64,000 bases of DNA from Fortiea sp. LEGE XX443. GTDB lineage: Bacteria; Cyanobacteriota; Cyanobacteriia; Cyanobacteriales; Nostocaceae. Made by a program: the position numbers and the translations under genes. The stretch's first letter is position 1. Each line of letters opens with the position of its first letter. The stretch covers positions 1-64,000 of the forward strand of contig NZ_JADEXZ010000010.1 in the NCBI RefSeq assembly GCF_015206815.1, read 5' to 3'. The notes below the pieces were generated by a model that ran no database searches, was not told where the DNA came from, and saw only the letters and a program-made list of their open reading frames with translations. Positions 43,586-54,755 of this stretch are shown here, piece by piece.

Positions 43586-45142
43586 CTAAAATTGAAAGGT
43601 CGTCCGAATGGTACCCACAAAAATCGTGTCATTATTGCTGTTGTGATCGGGGTTGATAATGGCGATCGCACCAGGGGTAACTGAGACATTATCGTTCACT
43701 TGCAATCGATAGAAGGCTTCAAAATGCAATGAAGTGTTGCGATCTATTACCCCAAACTCATTGCTGATTACTTTGGGAGGTTGTCCAAAGACAAAGCCCA
43801 GTAGGTTGCTTTTTTTGCCCAAATCTGGGAATCCAAAATTAACAGCATAGTAAAAAATCTCAGCGCTGGGATCATTGGGGAGGTCTGGCGCTGATGCTTG
43901 GAGATATCCTACCCATCCCCCTAATCTGAAGGCAGGGTTGACGAGCCAGGAAGCTGCAAGACTATAGCTATTGCCAACAATGTTGTTACTGGCTCCATTG
44001 AAGGGGTCATTGGTAATGGTACTACTTGTATTGATATCGATCGCATTCAAAGAACGAGCATAGGTTAAGCCAAAACTTAAGGATTTCGTAGGTTTTAATG
44101 TCAGTTGTGCTAGGGCAGAGTAGGAACCATCAAATAATCCAGATCCCGCAGTCGGGTTGTTGGCTTCACTAGCAAGATAAACCAGTGCCAAATTGATGGC
44201 TGAGTTGAAGTTATAACTGACACCAATGCCTGTCCCACCTGTTTCTTCACGATAGATAGGGCTGCGAATCCCCAATGCAGAAATAGAACCTCTGCCATCA
44301 CTTCCCAATAGAGGGTTAATAGTATCGACCACATCAAACAACGTACCTTGAGCGATCGCACTCACCTTAACAGCAGACCCGATGGGAAATTGATAATAGA
44401 GTTGATTGAGAATTAACTGATTGTCTGTATCACCATCAAAACTGAGGCGAGCCATATTTGTACCTGTAGCTTGCCTCAAGTTAGGAATATTGCCAGCCTG
44501 AAATCGAATTCTCAGTAAATCTTGCCCCGTAAAACTGGTGTTAAAGATTAACCGCACGCGATCGCTAAAAATGATATTATCACCGACCTTACCCCTGGAG
44601 CCAGGTGTTTCTCCTGCTGGTACAGCTTTATCATCGCCAAATGCACCACTCACCGCAAAAACTACTTCTCCAGTAAATTTTGTCGTCGTCGAGAATTGCT
44701 GAGACTCGAATTGATCTGTGCGTGTTGCTAAGGAATCTACCCGTCCACGCAATATTGAGAGTTCTGCTGCAAATTCCTTTTGAAGTCTTTGCAAAGTTTG
44801 TAAATCTTCTCTCTTAATCACATCTGCTGTCGTACTTTCTAGTAGCTGATTGAGCCGAGCGAGACAAGCATTCAACCCGACAGCAAATTCATAGCGAGTG
44901 ATTGAGCGATTGCCTTGAAATTTTTAATCGGGATAACCAACAATGCAGTCGTAGCGATCAACTAATGCTTGTAATGCTTGAAACGCCCAATCTGTAGGCT
45001 GCACATCAGTAAGCTGATTCACAGATGTGACTCGATCGTGCAATGTATCCTGAGCAGTAGCAGGTCTAGAAAGGCATTGCTGAGTTAGGCATACTCCAAA
45101 GATCAGAGATGACGAGAGAATTAATTGAGAAAAAAGTTTCAT
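43586..45142 (-). pseudogene. SLH/OprB porin with an in-frame stop
   Basis: The start is at ATG 45142 (MKLFSQLILSSSLIFGV) behind AAGGTGG. A signal peptide and the first SLH half (VTSVNQLTDVQPTDWAFQAL through CIVGYPD) end at TAA 44924-44926. The same frame continues KFQGNRSITRYEFAVGLNAC, coiled coil, then the OprB barrel (QQFSTTTKFTGEVVFAV to VGTIRTTFQF). Only one disabling change is seen, so it may be a young pseudogene or a sequencing error. A later GTG/ATG could express a barrel without signal, which would not reach the outer membrane. Confidence 0.85.
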
Positions 45143-45288
45143 TGAGAACAACCACCTTAGAGATACCAGATTGTTCGGCAATTGTTTACCAAGAAGTAGT
45201 TGTCACCGCTATGTTTCAAGTAAAGTTGATAACCTAGCGATGACAATACCAACTCAGTTACACACAAGCTAAAGTAGGCGCTTTCTCA

Positions 45289-45930
45289 CTATTTACTGGG
45301 AGATCCAGCATTTGACGTTGCTGCATAGCTGGTCATCAAGTTTTTGTAGTCAGGAATAAACCCTGCTAAGAGACTACCCAGTCCTTCAATATCGTTACGC
45401 CAGTCACGGTGCAATTCACCCACAACGCTAAACCAATTGACCAATTGAATTCCAGCACGAGACATTCGTTCCCAAGCGGCATAACGACAGGCTTCATCAA
45501 AGGTTCCAGAGGCATCAGTGACAACAAAAACCTCATAACCCGCTTCCAATGCCGAAAGCGCACAAAAAGTAACACAGACATCAGTGACAATGCCGGCAAT
45601 GATTAATTGCTTCTTGCCTGTTGCTACTACTGCTTTCACAAAGTCCTCGTTATCCCAAGCGTTGATCTGTCCGGGACGCGGAATAAAAGGAGCATCGGGA
45701 AACTTCTCTTTCAGTTCAGGGATGATGACACCATTGGGGCCATCCTCAAAGCTAGTTGTCAAAACTGTGGGCAGGTTAAAAAACTTGGCTGCACTTGCTA
45801 GCGCTAGCACATTATTTTTGAAGTCAGCCGCACCAATATCACGCACAAGTGAGAACAGTCCAGTTTGGTGATCGACCAGCAGCACCGCAGCATTATTTTT
45901 GTCTAACCGGTTGTACTTGAATGTAGACAT
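45289..45930 (-). CDS. Cysteine hydrolase, isochorismatase-like (YcaC type)
   Basis: A 213-aa enzyme. The catalytic set is visible: Asp20 in LLVDHQTG and nucleophile Cys119 in AGIVTDVCVTFCAL. The RPGQINAWDNEDF stretch (85-97) is the signature of YcaC-like members. These are octameric hydrolases of uncertain substrate, unrelated to isochorismate synthesis. It is monocistronic and near other small-molecule enzymes. Confidence 0.88.
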   Translation of the reverse strand: MSTFKYNRLDKNNAAVLLVDHQTGLFSLVRDIGAADFKNNVLALASAAKFFNLPTVLTTSFEDGPNGVIIPELKEKFPDAPFIPRPGQINAWDNEDFVKAVVATGKKQLIIAGIVTDVCVTFCALSALEAGYEVFVVTDASGTFDEACRYAAWERMSRAGIQLVNWFSVVGELHRDWRNDIEGLGSLLAGFIPDYKNLMTSYAATSNAGSPSK

Positions 45931-46329
45931 GAGTTATTGATCCTAATTTGAGTTATTGGGAATGAGGAATTGCAGAATGCTCTAAATAGCTTATGGCGTA
46001 AGCTGTTGCGAGATGGACTCAGTGTGCGTGACTAATCGAAATTACACCACTCAAGATCCGCTAGTTAAGCACCAAGTTAAGGCGATCAGGGAGCCTTAAA
46101 CAACCTCCGTGCAGCACATCCTCACCCTAAATCCTTACCTCTAGAGCATCGGTGATACCAATTTCCAATAAATATGAAACACATCTTTTTGTAGAGACGT
46201 TCCAATGCAACGTCTCTACAGGATCTTAAATAGGAGATGAAAAAGTATTGTAACGACATAGGACTCTATACTGGTGAGTAGAGAAGCAAGAGCGCTTTAA
46301 ACTCAATTTTAGAGGCTAGGAAGATAACT
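45931..46329. other. Intergenic region with a perfect 12-bp hairpin
   Basis: Both flanking genes are transcribed away from this region, so their promoters lie here. TGTAGAGACGTT (46190-46201) and AACGTCTCTACA (46209-46220) form a perfect stem with a 7-base loop; it is a dispersed cyanobacterial foldback type. I see no gene. Confidence 0.55.
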
Positions 46330-47298
46330 ATGCAGTTGATGAAAGCTGCTGTTCTAAAAGCGTTTGGTGGTGTCAATGGGTTCGAGATTCAGGAAATCCC
46401 CAAACCAAAGCCAAAACCGCATCAAGTGTTAGTGCGAGTTCATGCCACGTCTCTCAATCCAGTTGATTATCAGACTCGTCGTGGAGACTATCAGAATTTG
46501 GTGAAGTTACCTGCCATTCTTGGTGTGGATATTTCCGGTGTCATTGAAGCTGTTGGAGAATCTGTCACAACTTTCAAAGTCGGTGATGAAGTGTACTACT
46601 CACCGCAGCTTTTTGGTGAATCGGGGAGTTACGCAGAGTATCACGTTGCAGATCAGCAGATCGTTGCTCATAAACCAGTAAACTTATCACATCCGGAAGC
46701 CGCCTGTTTTCCCTTGGCTGCGGGGACAGCATGGGACTGTTTAGTGACTAGAGGTCAGTTACAAGTAGGTGAGTCTGTTTTGATTCATGCTGGCGCAGGT
46801 GGCGTTGGTTCATTTGCCATTCAGTTAGCGAAAGCAATAGGCGCTTACGTTTTTACAACTTGTAGTTTTAATAATCACGACTTGGTCAAACAACTAGGAG
46901 CAGATTATGCAATTGATTATAGGTCTGAAGATTACGTTGAAGTCATCCAGCGTGTAACTAATGACAAAGGCGTTGACCTCCTATTAGACACTATTGGTGG
47001 AGAAACTATTCAGCAGAGTCCCCAAGTGGTTCGCCCCTATGGTCGAATCGTCAGCATTGTCGATATTGCAACTCCTCAGTCATTACTAGAAGCATGGGCT
47101 AAAAACTTAACCATACATTTTGTTATTACCTCTCAATATCGCGCCAAATTAGATTCACTTAGACATTTAATTGAACGCAATCAGCTACATCCTGTGATTG
47201 ATTCTGTCATGCCTTGGACTCAAGTAGCACAAGCCCATCAGCGTTTAGAACAAGGTGGCACGAAAGGCAAAGTGGTTCTACAAGTTGTTGAAGGTTAA
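46330..47298 (+). CDS. Zinc-independent quinone oxidoreductase-like MDR protein
   Basis: A 322-aa medium-chain dehydrogenase/reductase. It has the GroES-like N-terminal domain (HATSLNPVDYQTRRGDY, LGVDISGVIEAVGE), then the NADP Rossmann loop HAGAGGVGSFAIQLAK (about 154-169) and DLLLDTIGGET. Structural zinc cysteines are missing, as in the zeta-crystallin/quinone oxidoreductase group. Likely reduces alpha,beta-unsaturated or quinone substrates. Confidence 0.9.
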   Translation: MQLMKAAVLKAFGGVNGFEIQEIPKPKPKPHQVLVRVHATSLNPVDYQTRRGDYQNLVKLPAILGVDISGVIEAVGESVTTFKVGDEVYYSPQLFGESGSYAEYHVADQQIVAHKPVNLSHPEAACFPLAAGTAWDCLVTRGQLQVGESVLIHAGAGGVGSFAIQLAKAIGAYVFTTCSFNNHDLVKQLGADYAIDYRSEDYVEVIQRVTNDKGVDLLLDTIGGETIQQSPQVVRPYGRIVSIVDIATPQSLLEAWAKNLTIHFVITSQYRAKLDSLRHLIERNQLHPVIDSVMPWTQVAQAHQRLEQGGTKGKVVLQVVEG

Positions 47299-47353
47299 CG
47301 TTGCTTCATCATGCTGCACTTGAACCTGTTGAGAATGTCAAGTTTACGCGATC

Positions 47354-47494
47354 GCCCCTAATGCTTTTAAGGTCGCTTTTTGAGCGTTCGTCAATCCCCT
47401 TGCCCCTTGAATATTCATCCCTTCATACAAGCGATCGCTCATCAACATTTTCATACAGCGTCCGGTTGCGACATCCCACAGCTTAATTGTGCGA
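47354..47494 (-). pseudogene. Duplicated tail of the WD40 gene
   Basis: This 141-bp stretch is a near copy of 48182-48322, the last codons of the large WD40 gene. Both read, on the minus strand, [12 protein letters not shown]-type sequence down to a [15 protein letters not shown]-like end. It is cut off at 47494, next to the methyltransferase stop codon, and has no gene body. Together the copies form direct repeats around the methyltransferase. Confidence 0.8.
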
Positions 47495-47502
47495 ATGATA
47501 AG

Positions 47503-48102
47503 TTAGGTCTTTTGGGTAATGATATAAACATGATTTTCAGGATATTGGTCATATTCGAGATGGCGGCAGGTGCAATGATGCTCCGCCAGAATTTGCAGGA
47601 AAGTATCTACGCCCAAAGTGCTGTACTCAAATTCCTGACCTTGAAACGCCCCTGAAATCTCGCTGCTTGTATATCCACCGCCACAGGTAAATAGAAGCAC
47701 TCCATCGGGTTCAAGCGCATCGCATAGCTTTTTTATCACAGGCGCTTGCCTGTTGAGTGGCAGATGAAAAGTGCTGTCCCACGCCACAATCAGGCTATAA
47801 AGTTTCGGCGGTTGCCAATCACAAATATCTTCCTGGTAAAACGTGATTTCTGGATGTAGGCGTTGGGCTAAATTGATCATTTCCCTGGAAATATCCAGTC
47901 CTTCAGGCTGAAATCCATGCTGGAATAAGCTGTTAATAAAACGCCCACTACTTCCACACCCGACATCAAGTGCTGCGTGCTGCTTAAAAGTAAATTTGAT
48001 CGCCCGTTCTAATTGGGCAATCCCGTAGGTTGAATCTTGATGCTGAGTTTGCCACCATTGGGCAATTTGGTCGTAGCGGGCAGATGTATCATTTGGCTCC
48101 AT
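47503..48102 (-). CDS. Class I SAM-dependent methyltransferase
   Basis: A 199-aa enzyme with motif I ALDVGCGSSGRF (about 44-55), the acidic motif GLDISREM, the Asp-containing ITFYQEDICDW, and motif IV LIVAWDSTFHLP. The fold is Rossmann-like and cytoplasmic. The substrate is unknown; the core resembles small-molecule methyltransferases. It sits between a copy of the WD40 tail and the WD40 gene itself. Confidence 0.88.
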   Translation of the reverse strand: MEPNDTSARYDQIAQWWQTQHQDSTYGIAQLERAIKFTFKQHAALDVGCGSSGRFINSLFQHGFQPEGLDISREMINLAQRLHPEITFYQEDICDWQPPKLYSLIVAWDSTFHLPLNRQAPVIKKLCDALEPDGVLLFTCGGGYTSSEISGAFQGQEFEYSTLGVDTFLQILAEHHCTCRHLEYDQYPENHVYIITQKT

Positions 48103-48171
48103 AGAGTGACCTCAAAAGTGTTGATCAAGATTTTCAGAGCAATTAAAATCTTTCCCCACGCTACACACAGA

Positions 48172-51100
48172 CTAAACAATTGCCCCTAATGCTTTCAATG
48201 TCGCTTTTTGAGCGTTGGTCAATCCCCTTGTCCCTTGAATATTCATGCCTTCATACAGGCGATCGCTGATCAACGTCCGAATACAGCGTCCGGTTGCGAC
48301 ATCCCACAGCTTAATTGTGCGATCGTCACTACCACTCAGTAAAAATTGACCATTGGAGCTAAAACTCACCGAAGTTACCCAACTCGTATGCTCGTGTAAC
48401 ACTTGCAAACAATTCCCTGTTTGTAGATTCCACAGGCGAATGGTTTGATCACCACTGCCACTTGCCAAGGTTTTACCGTCAGGGCTGATGGCAACAGTCC
48501 AGATTCCACCTGTATGACCCCGCAGAACTTTTATACTTTCGCCCGTCTGGAGATCCCACAGGCGAATAGTTTGGTCAAAACTACCGCTAATTAACTGCCG
48601 ATCATTGGCAGCAAATGTCAGGGTGAACACTCCGCCAGTATGACCCGGCAACACTTGCAGACAAGCCCCGGTTTGCACGTCCCACAGGCGAATGGTTTGG
48701 TCAGAACTGCCACTTACGAGCCTTTGACCATCAGTATTAAATGCGATCGATCTCACACCATCCTGATGACCGCGCAGTACCCGCAAACACTGATGAGTGT
48801 CTACATCCCATAGCCGCACAGTTTGATCGTGGCTACCGCTTGCCAAAATTTTCCCGCTAGGATTGAACATGACTGTCCACACGGGCGCATCATGACCTAA
48901 CCACTCACACAGAGATCCCGTTTGCAGATTCCACATCAAAATCGAGCCATCCTGGCCATTAGTTGCAACTGTTTGGCTATCAGGGCTAAAGCTTAAATAT
49001 GAAGTCCAACTGGTTAAACAAGAAATCGTATCAGTTTCTCTTTGCAAGGTTTTGTAAGGGCGAAGGGGTGACAAGTTGTCATCCAACGGCAAATGCCACA
49101 GGTGAATTGTTTCATCCTGACCTCTACTAGCAAGGGTTTGACCATTCGGACTGAGGCTGAGAGAACGAATGCCACTGGTACACCCGCGCAATGTTTTCAG
49201 GCTTTGCCCGTGCAGATTCCACAGCCGCACCGTTTGATCTTGACTGGCACTCGCTATTAGTTGCCCCCGAATGGCAATAGCCAGAACATCGTCGGTGTGA
49301 CCGTCCAAAACATTGATGCACTGAGCATCTTGGACATTCCACAGGCGCAGAGTCCCATCATCACTGCCACTCGCCAAAATGCTCCCATCTGGGCTAAATG
49401 CCATACTCCAAACCCAATTGGTGTGTCCATGCAGCACCGTTGATTGATAGGCGTTGGTGTGAAGTTGCCCACTCCAGAGTCGAATCGAGCCACTAAAACT
49501 GCCACTGGCTAGCAGTTGACCATCTGGGCTGTAACGGACACAATGAACTCCCTCAGTATGTCCTTGCAACACATTGAGACATTTACCATTCATCACATCC
49601 CAAATCCGAACCGACTCGTCTTTGCTGCCACTGGCTAAGGTTTGATTATCAGGAGAGAAGTGAACTGAGTAAACGTTTTTTGTATGTCCCTGCAAGACTT
49701 GGAGACAATCTCCTTGTAAATTCCACACTCTCACAGTTTGATCGTCACTACCACTCGCCAACCGTTGACCATCGGGACTAAAGTTCACTGACCAAACACA
49801 GCCTGTATGCTCTGTTAAAACCCGTAAGCACTGGCCGCTCTGCACATCCCACAACCGTATCGAAGTATCACTACCGCTACTGGCTAACCTGTTACCATCA
49901 GGACTAAAGGCAACGCACCATACCCAGCTTGTATGACCTTCAAAGGTAGCTAATAGTTGAGTCGTAGCGATCTGCCAGAGATATACCAGTCCACTTGAAT
50001 CACCAACAGCAACAATCTCACCGTCTGGGCTAATATCGATGGACATCGCACTATTTAAGCTCTCTGAAAAAATGGACTTGCTTAAATCTGCATTTTGAAA
50101 ATTGACCCCTGCTAAATTAACCTGCCGCAGGTCAGCTTGCTGCACCACGAGGAAAGAAAAATCGGAACCGCGCAAATCTACTTTGAGCTGCACCAGAAGA
50201 TTGATTAGATTACCTGCAACATATCCTGTTCCATATCTTGATGGCTGTCGCTGCTGTGCTAGTAGTTGCCTTGCTCTGTCCTCAACCTCTGTCACATTTC
50301 TGTAAGACGATAACAGCCATTCCAGCACAGATTGCACGATTAATCGCAGTTGAATCTCTCGAATATAATCTTTTGCCTGTACTCGAATCAATGAATGGCT
50401 TTGCAATACATCAAGCTGTCGAGTCGCAAATTCTGTGCAGACCTTTTGAATCAATCGTTCCGTGACATATTCCATAACAACGGGCTGCAAGAAGAATAAC
50501 CCATCTATTTTTTCGAGTAGCGTAGGCTTTGCCTTCTCGATTAGAGATCGCCGGATCAACGAGTTTATCAGTTGGGGAACGCTTTGTTGATCGGCTGAAC
50601 CAACCACATTTTCACGAATCTGGGCGATCGCCACTGGCTCCCGGTGAATAGCAAACCAGTACAATATTTTCTGTTCTTCTGTTGATAGGCGATTGAACTG
50701 ACGAGCCAGCAAATCGCGGATGTCTCCAAAGATGAAAGTCCCCTGACTGATGTAGGCTATAAAATCAGCAATGCTACCGTTGAATACATCTTGGGTAGCA
50801 GCTGCCACCATCTTCAGTGCCAGGGGATTGCCACCATAGTGATTGATCAGATTTTGCCACTGGGCTTCTGAACCTGTAAATACTCCCTTTTCTCGAAAGA
50901 TGGCGCGGCCATCATCGGGCGTGAGTCCATTTAGAGGTAGCGATCGCACCCTGCTTTGTGTGCCTTCCATCATCGCTATTTCCTGTGGTTTCTCGCGGCT
51001 GGTTAGCAAACAACAGCTTTGGTGGTGCGTTTCGCCAATCGTTCTGAGCCACTGTCCATAAGCTTCATAACCTGATCGCCAATGACCAGCTTGCTCGCTA

Positions 51101-51822
51101 TGCAAAATCGTTTCCGCATTATCCAAAATCAATAGACATCGTTGCAATCGCCAATACTGCATCAATAAAATTAGCTTTTCGTCGAGCGTACCAGGGATGA
51201 TGGGATCGTCTCCCTGGAGTGGCATGAGAAATTTTAGCAGACTGGTCAGGAGTTCGTCTAATGAAGGTGCATTGACAAGCGATCGCCAGACTACAATCTC
51301 AAACTCTGGCTGCATTTGCAGTGCTGCTTTGACGGCGATCGTACTTTTGCCAATCCCCCCAATTCCCAGTATCCCAACTATGCGGCAGCGTTCAGTCACA
51401 ACCCACTGCCACAGTTGTGCTAACTCCGCCTCACGACCATAAAAAACAGAGGCATCGACCGCGTTATCCCAGTCCTGCTGCGGATTCACTTTTTGGAGAG
51501 CTAATTCTTCCTCTGATGTAATCGGGGATAAATAATCAGTTTTCGTTAATTCCAGCGCAAACGCCCGGAACAGAAGCTCTAACGACTGGCGATCAACTCC
51601 CAGTTCGCGCTTAAAAATGCGGGACAGGGTATTGAGTGATAATCCGGTGCGATCGCTTAAATCTTCTTGCGTGAATCGCTTACCCCAGGTTTCCTCCGAT
51701 TCTGCCTGTTGCTTTGCCGCTTGAAACCTCTGCCATCCATGAGGCGATAGAATGACTCCTCTCACCCGTGCAGAGGCAACTCTACTGTGCTTGGATTTCT
51801 TGGCATTGGCATCCATAAGCAA
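48172..51822 (-). CDS. STAND NTPase: HTH, NB-ARC, pentapeptide and 14 WD40 repeats
   Basis: A 1,216-aa signalling protein. A helix-turn-helix-like N-terminal domain (about 45-95, [20 protein letters not shown]) is followed by an NB-ARC ATPase with P-loop GIGGIGKS (153-160), Walker B LLILDN (230-235) and GNPLAL (331-336). A winged-helix/arm region and a short pentapeptide stretch ([20 protein letters not shown]) come next. From about 590 to 1190 I count 14 WD40 repeats ending in LWD/LWN-type motifs, enough for two seven-bladed propellers. STAND proteins switch on by oligomerisation after ligand binding; a role in regulation or phage sensing is inference. Confidence 0.9.
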   Translation of the reverse strand: MLMDANAKKSKHSRVASARVRGVILSPHGWQRFQAAKQQAESEETWGKRFTQEDLSDRTGLSLNTLSRIFKRELGVDRQSLELLFRAFALELTKTDYLSPITSEEELALQKVNPQQDWDNAVDASVFYGREAELAQLWQWVVTERCRIVGILGIGGIGKSTIAVKAALQMQPEFEIVVWRSLVNAPSLDELLTSLLKFLMPLQGDDPIIPGTLDEKLILLMQYWRLQRCLLILDNAETILHSEQAGHWRSGYEAYGQWLRTIGETHHQSCCLLTSREKPQEIAMMEGTQSRVRSLPLNGLTPDDGRAIFREKGVFTGSEAQWQNLINHYGGNPLALKMVAAATQDVFNGSIADFIAYISQGTFIFGDIRDLLARQFNRLSTEEQKILYWFAIHREPVAIAQIRENVVGSADQQSVPQLINSLIRRSLIEKAKPTLLEKIDGLFFLQPVVMEYVTERLIQKVCTEFATRQLDVLQSHSLIRVQAKDYIREIQLRLIVQSVLEWLLSSYRNVTEVEDRARQLLAQQRQPSRYGTGYVAGNLINLLVQLKVDLRGSDFSFLVVQQADLRQVNLAGVNFQNADLSKSIFSESLNSAMSIDISPDGEIVAVGDSSGLVYLWQIATTQLLATFEGHTSWVWCVAFSPDGNRLASSGSDTSIRLWDVQSGQCLRVLTEHTGCVWSVNFSPDGQRLASGSDDQTVRVWNLQGDCLQVLQGHTKNVYSVHFSPDNQTLASGSKDESVRIWDVMNGKCLNVLQGHTEGVHCVRYSPDGQLLASGSFSGSIRLWSGQLHTNAYQSTVLHGHTNWVWSMAFSPDGSILASGSDDGTLRLWNVQDAQCINVLDGHTDDVLAIAIRGQLIASASQDQTVRLWNLHGQSLKTLRGCTSGIRSLSLSPNGQTLASRGQDETIHLWHLPLDDNLSPLRPYKTLQRETDTISCLTSWTSYLSFSPDSQTVATNGQDGSILMWNLQTGSLCEWLGHDAPVWTVMFNPSGKILASGSHDQTVRLWDVDTHQCLRVLRGHQDGVRSIAFNTDGQRLVSGSSDQTIRLWDVQTGACLQVLPGHTGGVFTLTFAANDRQLISGSFDQTIRLWDLQTGESIKVLRGHTGGIWTVAISPDGKTLASGSGDQTIRLWNLQTGNCLQVLHEHTSWVTSVSFSSNGQFLLSGSDDRTIKLWDVATGRCIRTLISDRLYEGMNIQGTRGLTNAQKATLKALGAIV

Positions 51823-52051
51823 ATTGCAGGATTAAAGAACAAAGCGAGTCTTTTTTATAACGAGCTGTAGCCTTTGAATCACGGTCTTTTTTCCTGAAGA
51901 ATACCACGCTTCAAGATAAGTTGCAGCTTAACTCAGGGAACTTGCGTGGGCTAAATGGAATGTCTGTTGAAGAATGAGAACAACGATGTAAATGTCCAGT
52001 CAGCGCCTTCGTTCTCTTGAACCCAACCCATACCGATTGAGGAGAAATTCC

Positions 52052-52876
52052 ATGAGCATAATCACAACGCAAGATGGCACACAGATTTACTACAAAGATT
52101 GGGGTACAGGACAACCGATTGTCTTCAGCCACGGTTGGCCTCTGAATTCTGATAGTTGGGAAGCTCAGATGCTGTTTTTGGCAGACCACGGATTTCGGGT
52201 CATTGCCCACGATCGCCGAGGACATGGGCGATCAAGCCAACCCTGGAACGGCAACGAGATGAATACCTATGCCGACGATCTGGCGGAGCTAATCGAAAGC
52301 CTGGATCTTAAAAAGGCGGTGTTGTTTGGATTCTCGACGGGTGGCGGTGAAGTTGCTCGCTATATCGGTCGCCACGGCACAGCACGAGTTGCGAAAGCTG
52401 CGCTAATCTCTGCCGTTCCGCCACTGATGCTGAAGACAGAGAATAATCCTAATGGGCTACCCATCGAAGTGTTCGACGGGCTTCGCACTGGTTCTCTTAC
52501 TGACCGATCGCAGCTCTACAAGGATCTCGCTAGCGGCCCGTTCTTCGGCTTCAACCGTCCGGGTGCTAAAGTCTCCCAAGGTATGATCGACTGGTTCTGG
52601 CTTCAGGGTATGCAGGCGGGTCACAAAAACGCCTTCGACTGCATCAAGGCATTCTCTGAAACGGACTTCACCCAGGATCTCAAAAAGTTCGACGTACCAA
52701 CGTTGATGATCCACGGTGATGATGATCAGATCGTGCCGATCGGTGCTGCGGCGATCGCTGCCGCCAAACTTGTGAAGAATGCCACTTTAAAAATCTATCC
52801 AGGCGCACCCCACGGACTGACCGACACGCACAAAGATCAACTCAACGCTGACCTGCTGTCGTTCCTCAAAGACTGA
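52052..52876 (+). CDS. Alpha/beta hydrolase, non-haem chloroperoxidase/arylesterase type
   Basis: A 274-aa enzyme. The start at 52052 ([17 protein letters not shown]) is chosen because TGAGGAG precedes it and matches the family length; an earlier start adds unrelated residues. The nucleophile is Ser95 in GFSTGGG, the acid is Asp in [11 protein letters not shown], and the His is in [10 protein letters not shown]. The oxyanion region is SHGWP. Probably an esterase; halogenation in this family is a perhydrolase side activity. Confidence 0.92.
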   Translation: MSIITTQDGTQIYYKDWGTGQPIVFSHGWPLNSDSWEAQMLFLADHGFRVIAHDRRGHGRSSQPWNGNEMNTYADDLAELIESLDLKKAVLFGFSTGGGEVARYIGRHGTARVAKAALISAVPPLMLKTENNPNGLPIEVFDGLRTGSLTDRSQLYKDLASGPFFGFNRPGAKVSQGMIDWFWLQGMQAGHKNAFDCIKAFSETDFTQDLKKFDVPTLMIHGDDDQIVPIGAAAIAAAKLVKNATLKIYPGAPHGLTDTHKDQLNADLLSFLKD

Positions 52877-52962
52877 CACTCTCACGCTAATGGCGGATTT
52901 TCCGGCTAAAATTTCTGCCAGAACAAACATGTTCAGTACAAAAACTTACCAGGAGTAATGTT

Positions 52963-53826
52963 ATGACCAAATTTCGCACAGTTTCGATCGATGGTTTAGA
53001 TATCTTTTACCGAGAAGCTGGCTCCCGCAGTAATCCGACGATTCTGCTGTTGCATGGCTTCCCAACATCCTCTCATATGTTTCGCAATTTAATTCCTGCA
53101 CTTAGCGATCGCTTTCATGTGGTTGCACCTGATTATCCGGGCTATGGTAACAGTTCTATGCCAACCGTGCAAGAGTTTGACTACACGTTTGACCGCCTGG
53201 CAAAGATCGTAGAGAAATTTATTACCGCCATTGATCTCCAGCGTTATAGCCTTTATGTAATGGATTATGGCGCTCCCATTGGCTTTCGGATTGCGGCTAA
53301 ACATCCAGAGCGAGTGGAAGCACTCATTGTTCAAAACGGGAATGCCTATGAAGAAGGTATCCGCGGCGAATTTTGGGAACCGATTAAGGCTTACTGGCAA
53401 AATCCTTCTCCTGAGAATGCTGACAAGCTCAGACCCTTTTTCACACTAGAAACGACAAAGTGGCAATATATCAATGGTGTTCGCAATCCTGAAGCGATCA
53501 GTCCTGATAACTGGAACATCGATCAATCCTTCCTAGATCGCCCCGGAAACGATGAGATTCAACTCGCGCTGTTTTATAGCTATCGCACAAATCCACCGTT
53601 ATATCCGCAATGGCAGGAGTATTTCCGCAAATATCAGCCCCCTACCCTGATTGTCTGGGGTAAGAATGACTTTATCTTTCCAGCCGAAGGTGCTTATCCC
53701 TACAAGCGCGACCTGCAAAAGCTTGAGTTTCATTTACTCGATACCGGGCATTTTGCCTTGGAAGAGGAAGGAAATGCGATCGCTGACCATATCGTTCGCT
53801 TTATGACAACTCACATTTCTTCTTGA
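52963..53826 (+). CDS. Alpha/beta hydrolase with Asp nucleophile (epoxide hydrolase / haloalkane dehalogenase-like)
   Basis: A 287-aa protein. [12 protein letters not shown] supplies the oxyanion loop. The nucleophile elbow is [11 protein letters not shown] with Asp101 rather than Ser, as in haloalkane dehalogenases and epoxide hydrolases. The C-terminal acid strand is [12 protein letters not shown] and the His lies in [11 protein letters not shown]. It lies 86 bp after the preceding hydrolase, in the same direction, behind a CAGGAG site. Substrate is unproven. Confidence 0.88.
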   Translation: MTKFRTVSIDGLDIFYREAGSRSNPTILLLHGFPTSSHMFRNLIPALSDRFHVVAPDYPGYGNSSMPTVQEFDYTFDRLAKIVEKFITAIDLQRYSLYVMDYGAPIGFRIAAKHPERVEALIVQNGNAYEEGIRGEFWEPIKAYWQNPSPENADKLRPFFTLETTKWQYINGVRNPEAISPDNWNIDQSFLDRPGNDEIQLALFYSYRTNPPLYPQWQEYFRKYQPPTLIVWGKNDFIFPAEGAYPYKRDLQKLEFHLLDTGHFALEEEGNAIADHIVRFMTTHISS

Positions 53827-53889
53827 CACAATTTTCCAGCACATTGAGGGCAAACCTCAATGCTAAATTCACACAAAGGGAGAAGTTTT

Positions 53890-54006
53890 ATGGCGGGTAA
53901 ACTTACAGGTAAAGCGCCCCATGCCAAGCCAGTCCTCCCTGCGCTTCTCAAAAATCGTAGGTTTAAAACTTACGATTTTTTATACCTACAAGTTTATTTA
54001 GCTTGA
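53890..54006 (+). pseudogene. Start of an SDR gene truncated after about eight codons
   Basis: A good ribosome site (AGGGAGAAG) and MAGKLTGKA match the beginning of a classical SDR, where VAVVTGG would follow. Instead the frame runs into unrelated sequence, through a hairpin, and stops at 54004-54006. The rest of the SDR is missing from this place. It was probably the third gene of the hydrolase unit. Confidence 0.5.
53950..53982 (+). terminator. AAAAATCGTA hairpin terminator
   Basis: AAAAATCGTA and TACGATTTTT flank an 11-base loop and end in a T-run. It lies inside the spurious extension of the truncated SDR and should end the hydrolase transcript. Confidence 0.65.
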
Positions 54007-54055
54007 TCTATTATGTATACTACGGTTAATATATCGAAAAATAGTACTATATATC

Positions 54056-54646
54056 ATGGTGTCTTTACACTCCAGTGTGTCTAACTCACCCACTAAAAAT
54101 GCCAAGCAGCATTTTACAAGGCGGTCATTCCTGCCAGATTATCAAAATATTCTTTGGCAGATTGAAACAGGTTTCGTGCGAACTTTTACTTACTTAGAAG
54201 ATGGTACGACAGTTGCTCTAGGATTATGGGGGCCTGGAGATATCACTGGTAAAAGTATGTCAAAAATAGAACCTTATCAGATGGAGTGCTTAACAAAGGT
54301 AGAAGTCAGAATCTTACTCATAGAAGATTGGTATCAACCCCAAGAGACTCTATTAGCACACATCCAACAGGCTGAAGAATTGATGGTGATCCGTAGTTAT
54401 AAAAAAGTGGATACTATGCTCATCAAACTATTAGCTTGGTTATCCAAAAAGTTCGGATCGGAAGTTGAGCAGGGACGTTTAATAGATATGCGTTTAACTC
54501 ACGAAGACCTAGCTGAAATGCTTGGTTCCACCCGCGTGACCATCACTAGAATTTTAGGACAGTTTGAGGAAGAAGGTTTAATTGATCGTCTATCTCTCCA
54601 TCGAATCGTGGTGAGAGAAGAAGACATTTGGCACTATGAAATTTAA
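54056..54646 (+). CDS. CRP/FNR-family transcription regulator
   Basis: A 196-aa regulator. The N-terminal part covers only the later strands of a cyclic-nucleotide-binding fold (TGFVRTFTYLEDGTTVALGL, WGPGDITGKSM), so the sensory domain is shorter than in CRP. The C-terminal winged helix has LTHEDLAEMLGSTRVTITRI, very like NtcA/CRP recognition helices. Ligand residues for cAMP are not evident. It precedes a run of small exported-protein genes and could control them; that is inference. Confidence 0.88.
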   Translation: MVSLHSSVSNSPTKNAKQHFTRRSFLPDYQNILWQIETGFVRTFTYLEDGTTVALGLWGPGDITGKSMSKIEPYQMECLTKVEVRILLIEDWYQPQETLLAHIQQAEELMVIRSYKKVDTMLIKLLAWLSKKFGSEVEQGRLIDMRLTHEDLAEMLGSTRVTITRILGQFEEEGLIDRLSLHRIVVREEDIWHYEI

Positions 54647-54755
54647 TCTCAGCAAATGTAAAAACTTTATTAGCCCGTAATTTTGGGGGATAAAAAGCTA
54701 AAAAATCTCATTTTGGGCAACTTTGTCCTTGAGAGAAGCATCAGTAATTATTTTT

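Noticed and set aside
49127-49505. Small minus-strand frames inside the WD40 gene
   Set aside because: Repetitive shadows of WD repeats.
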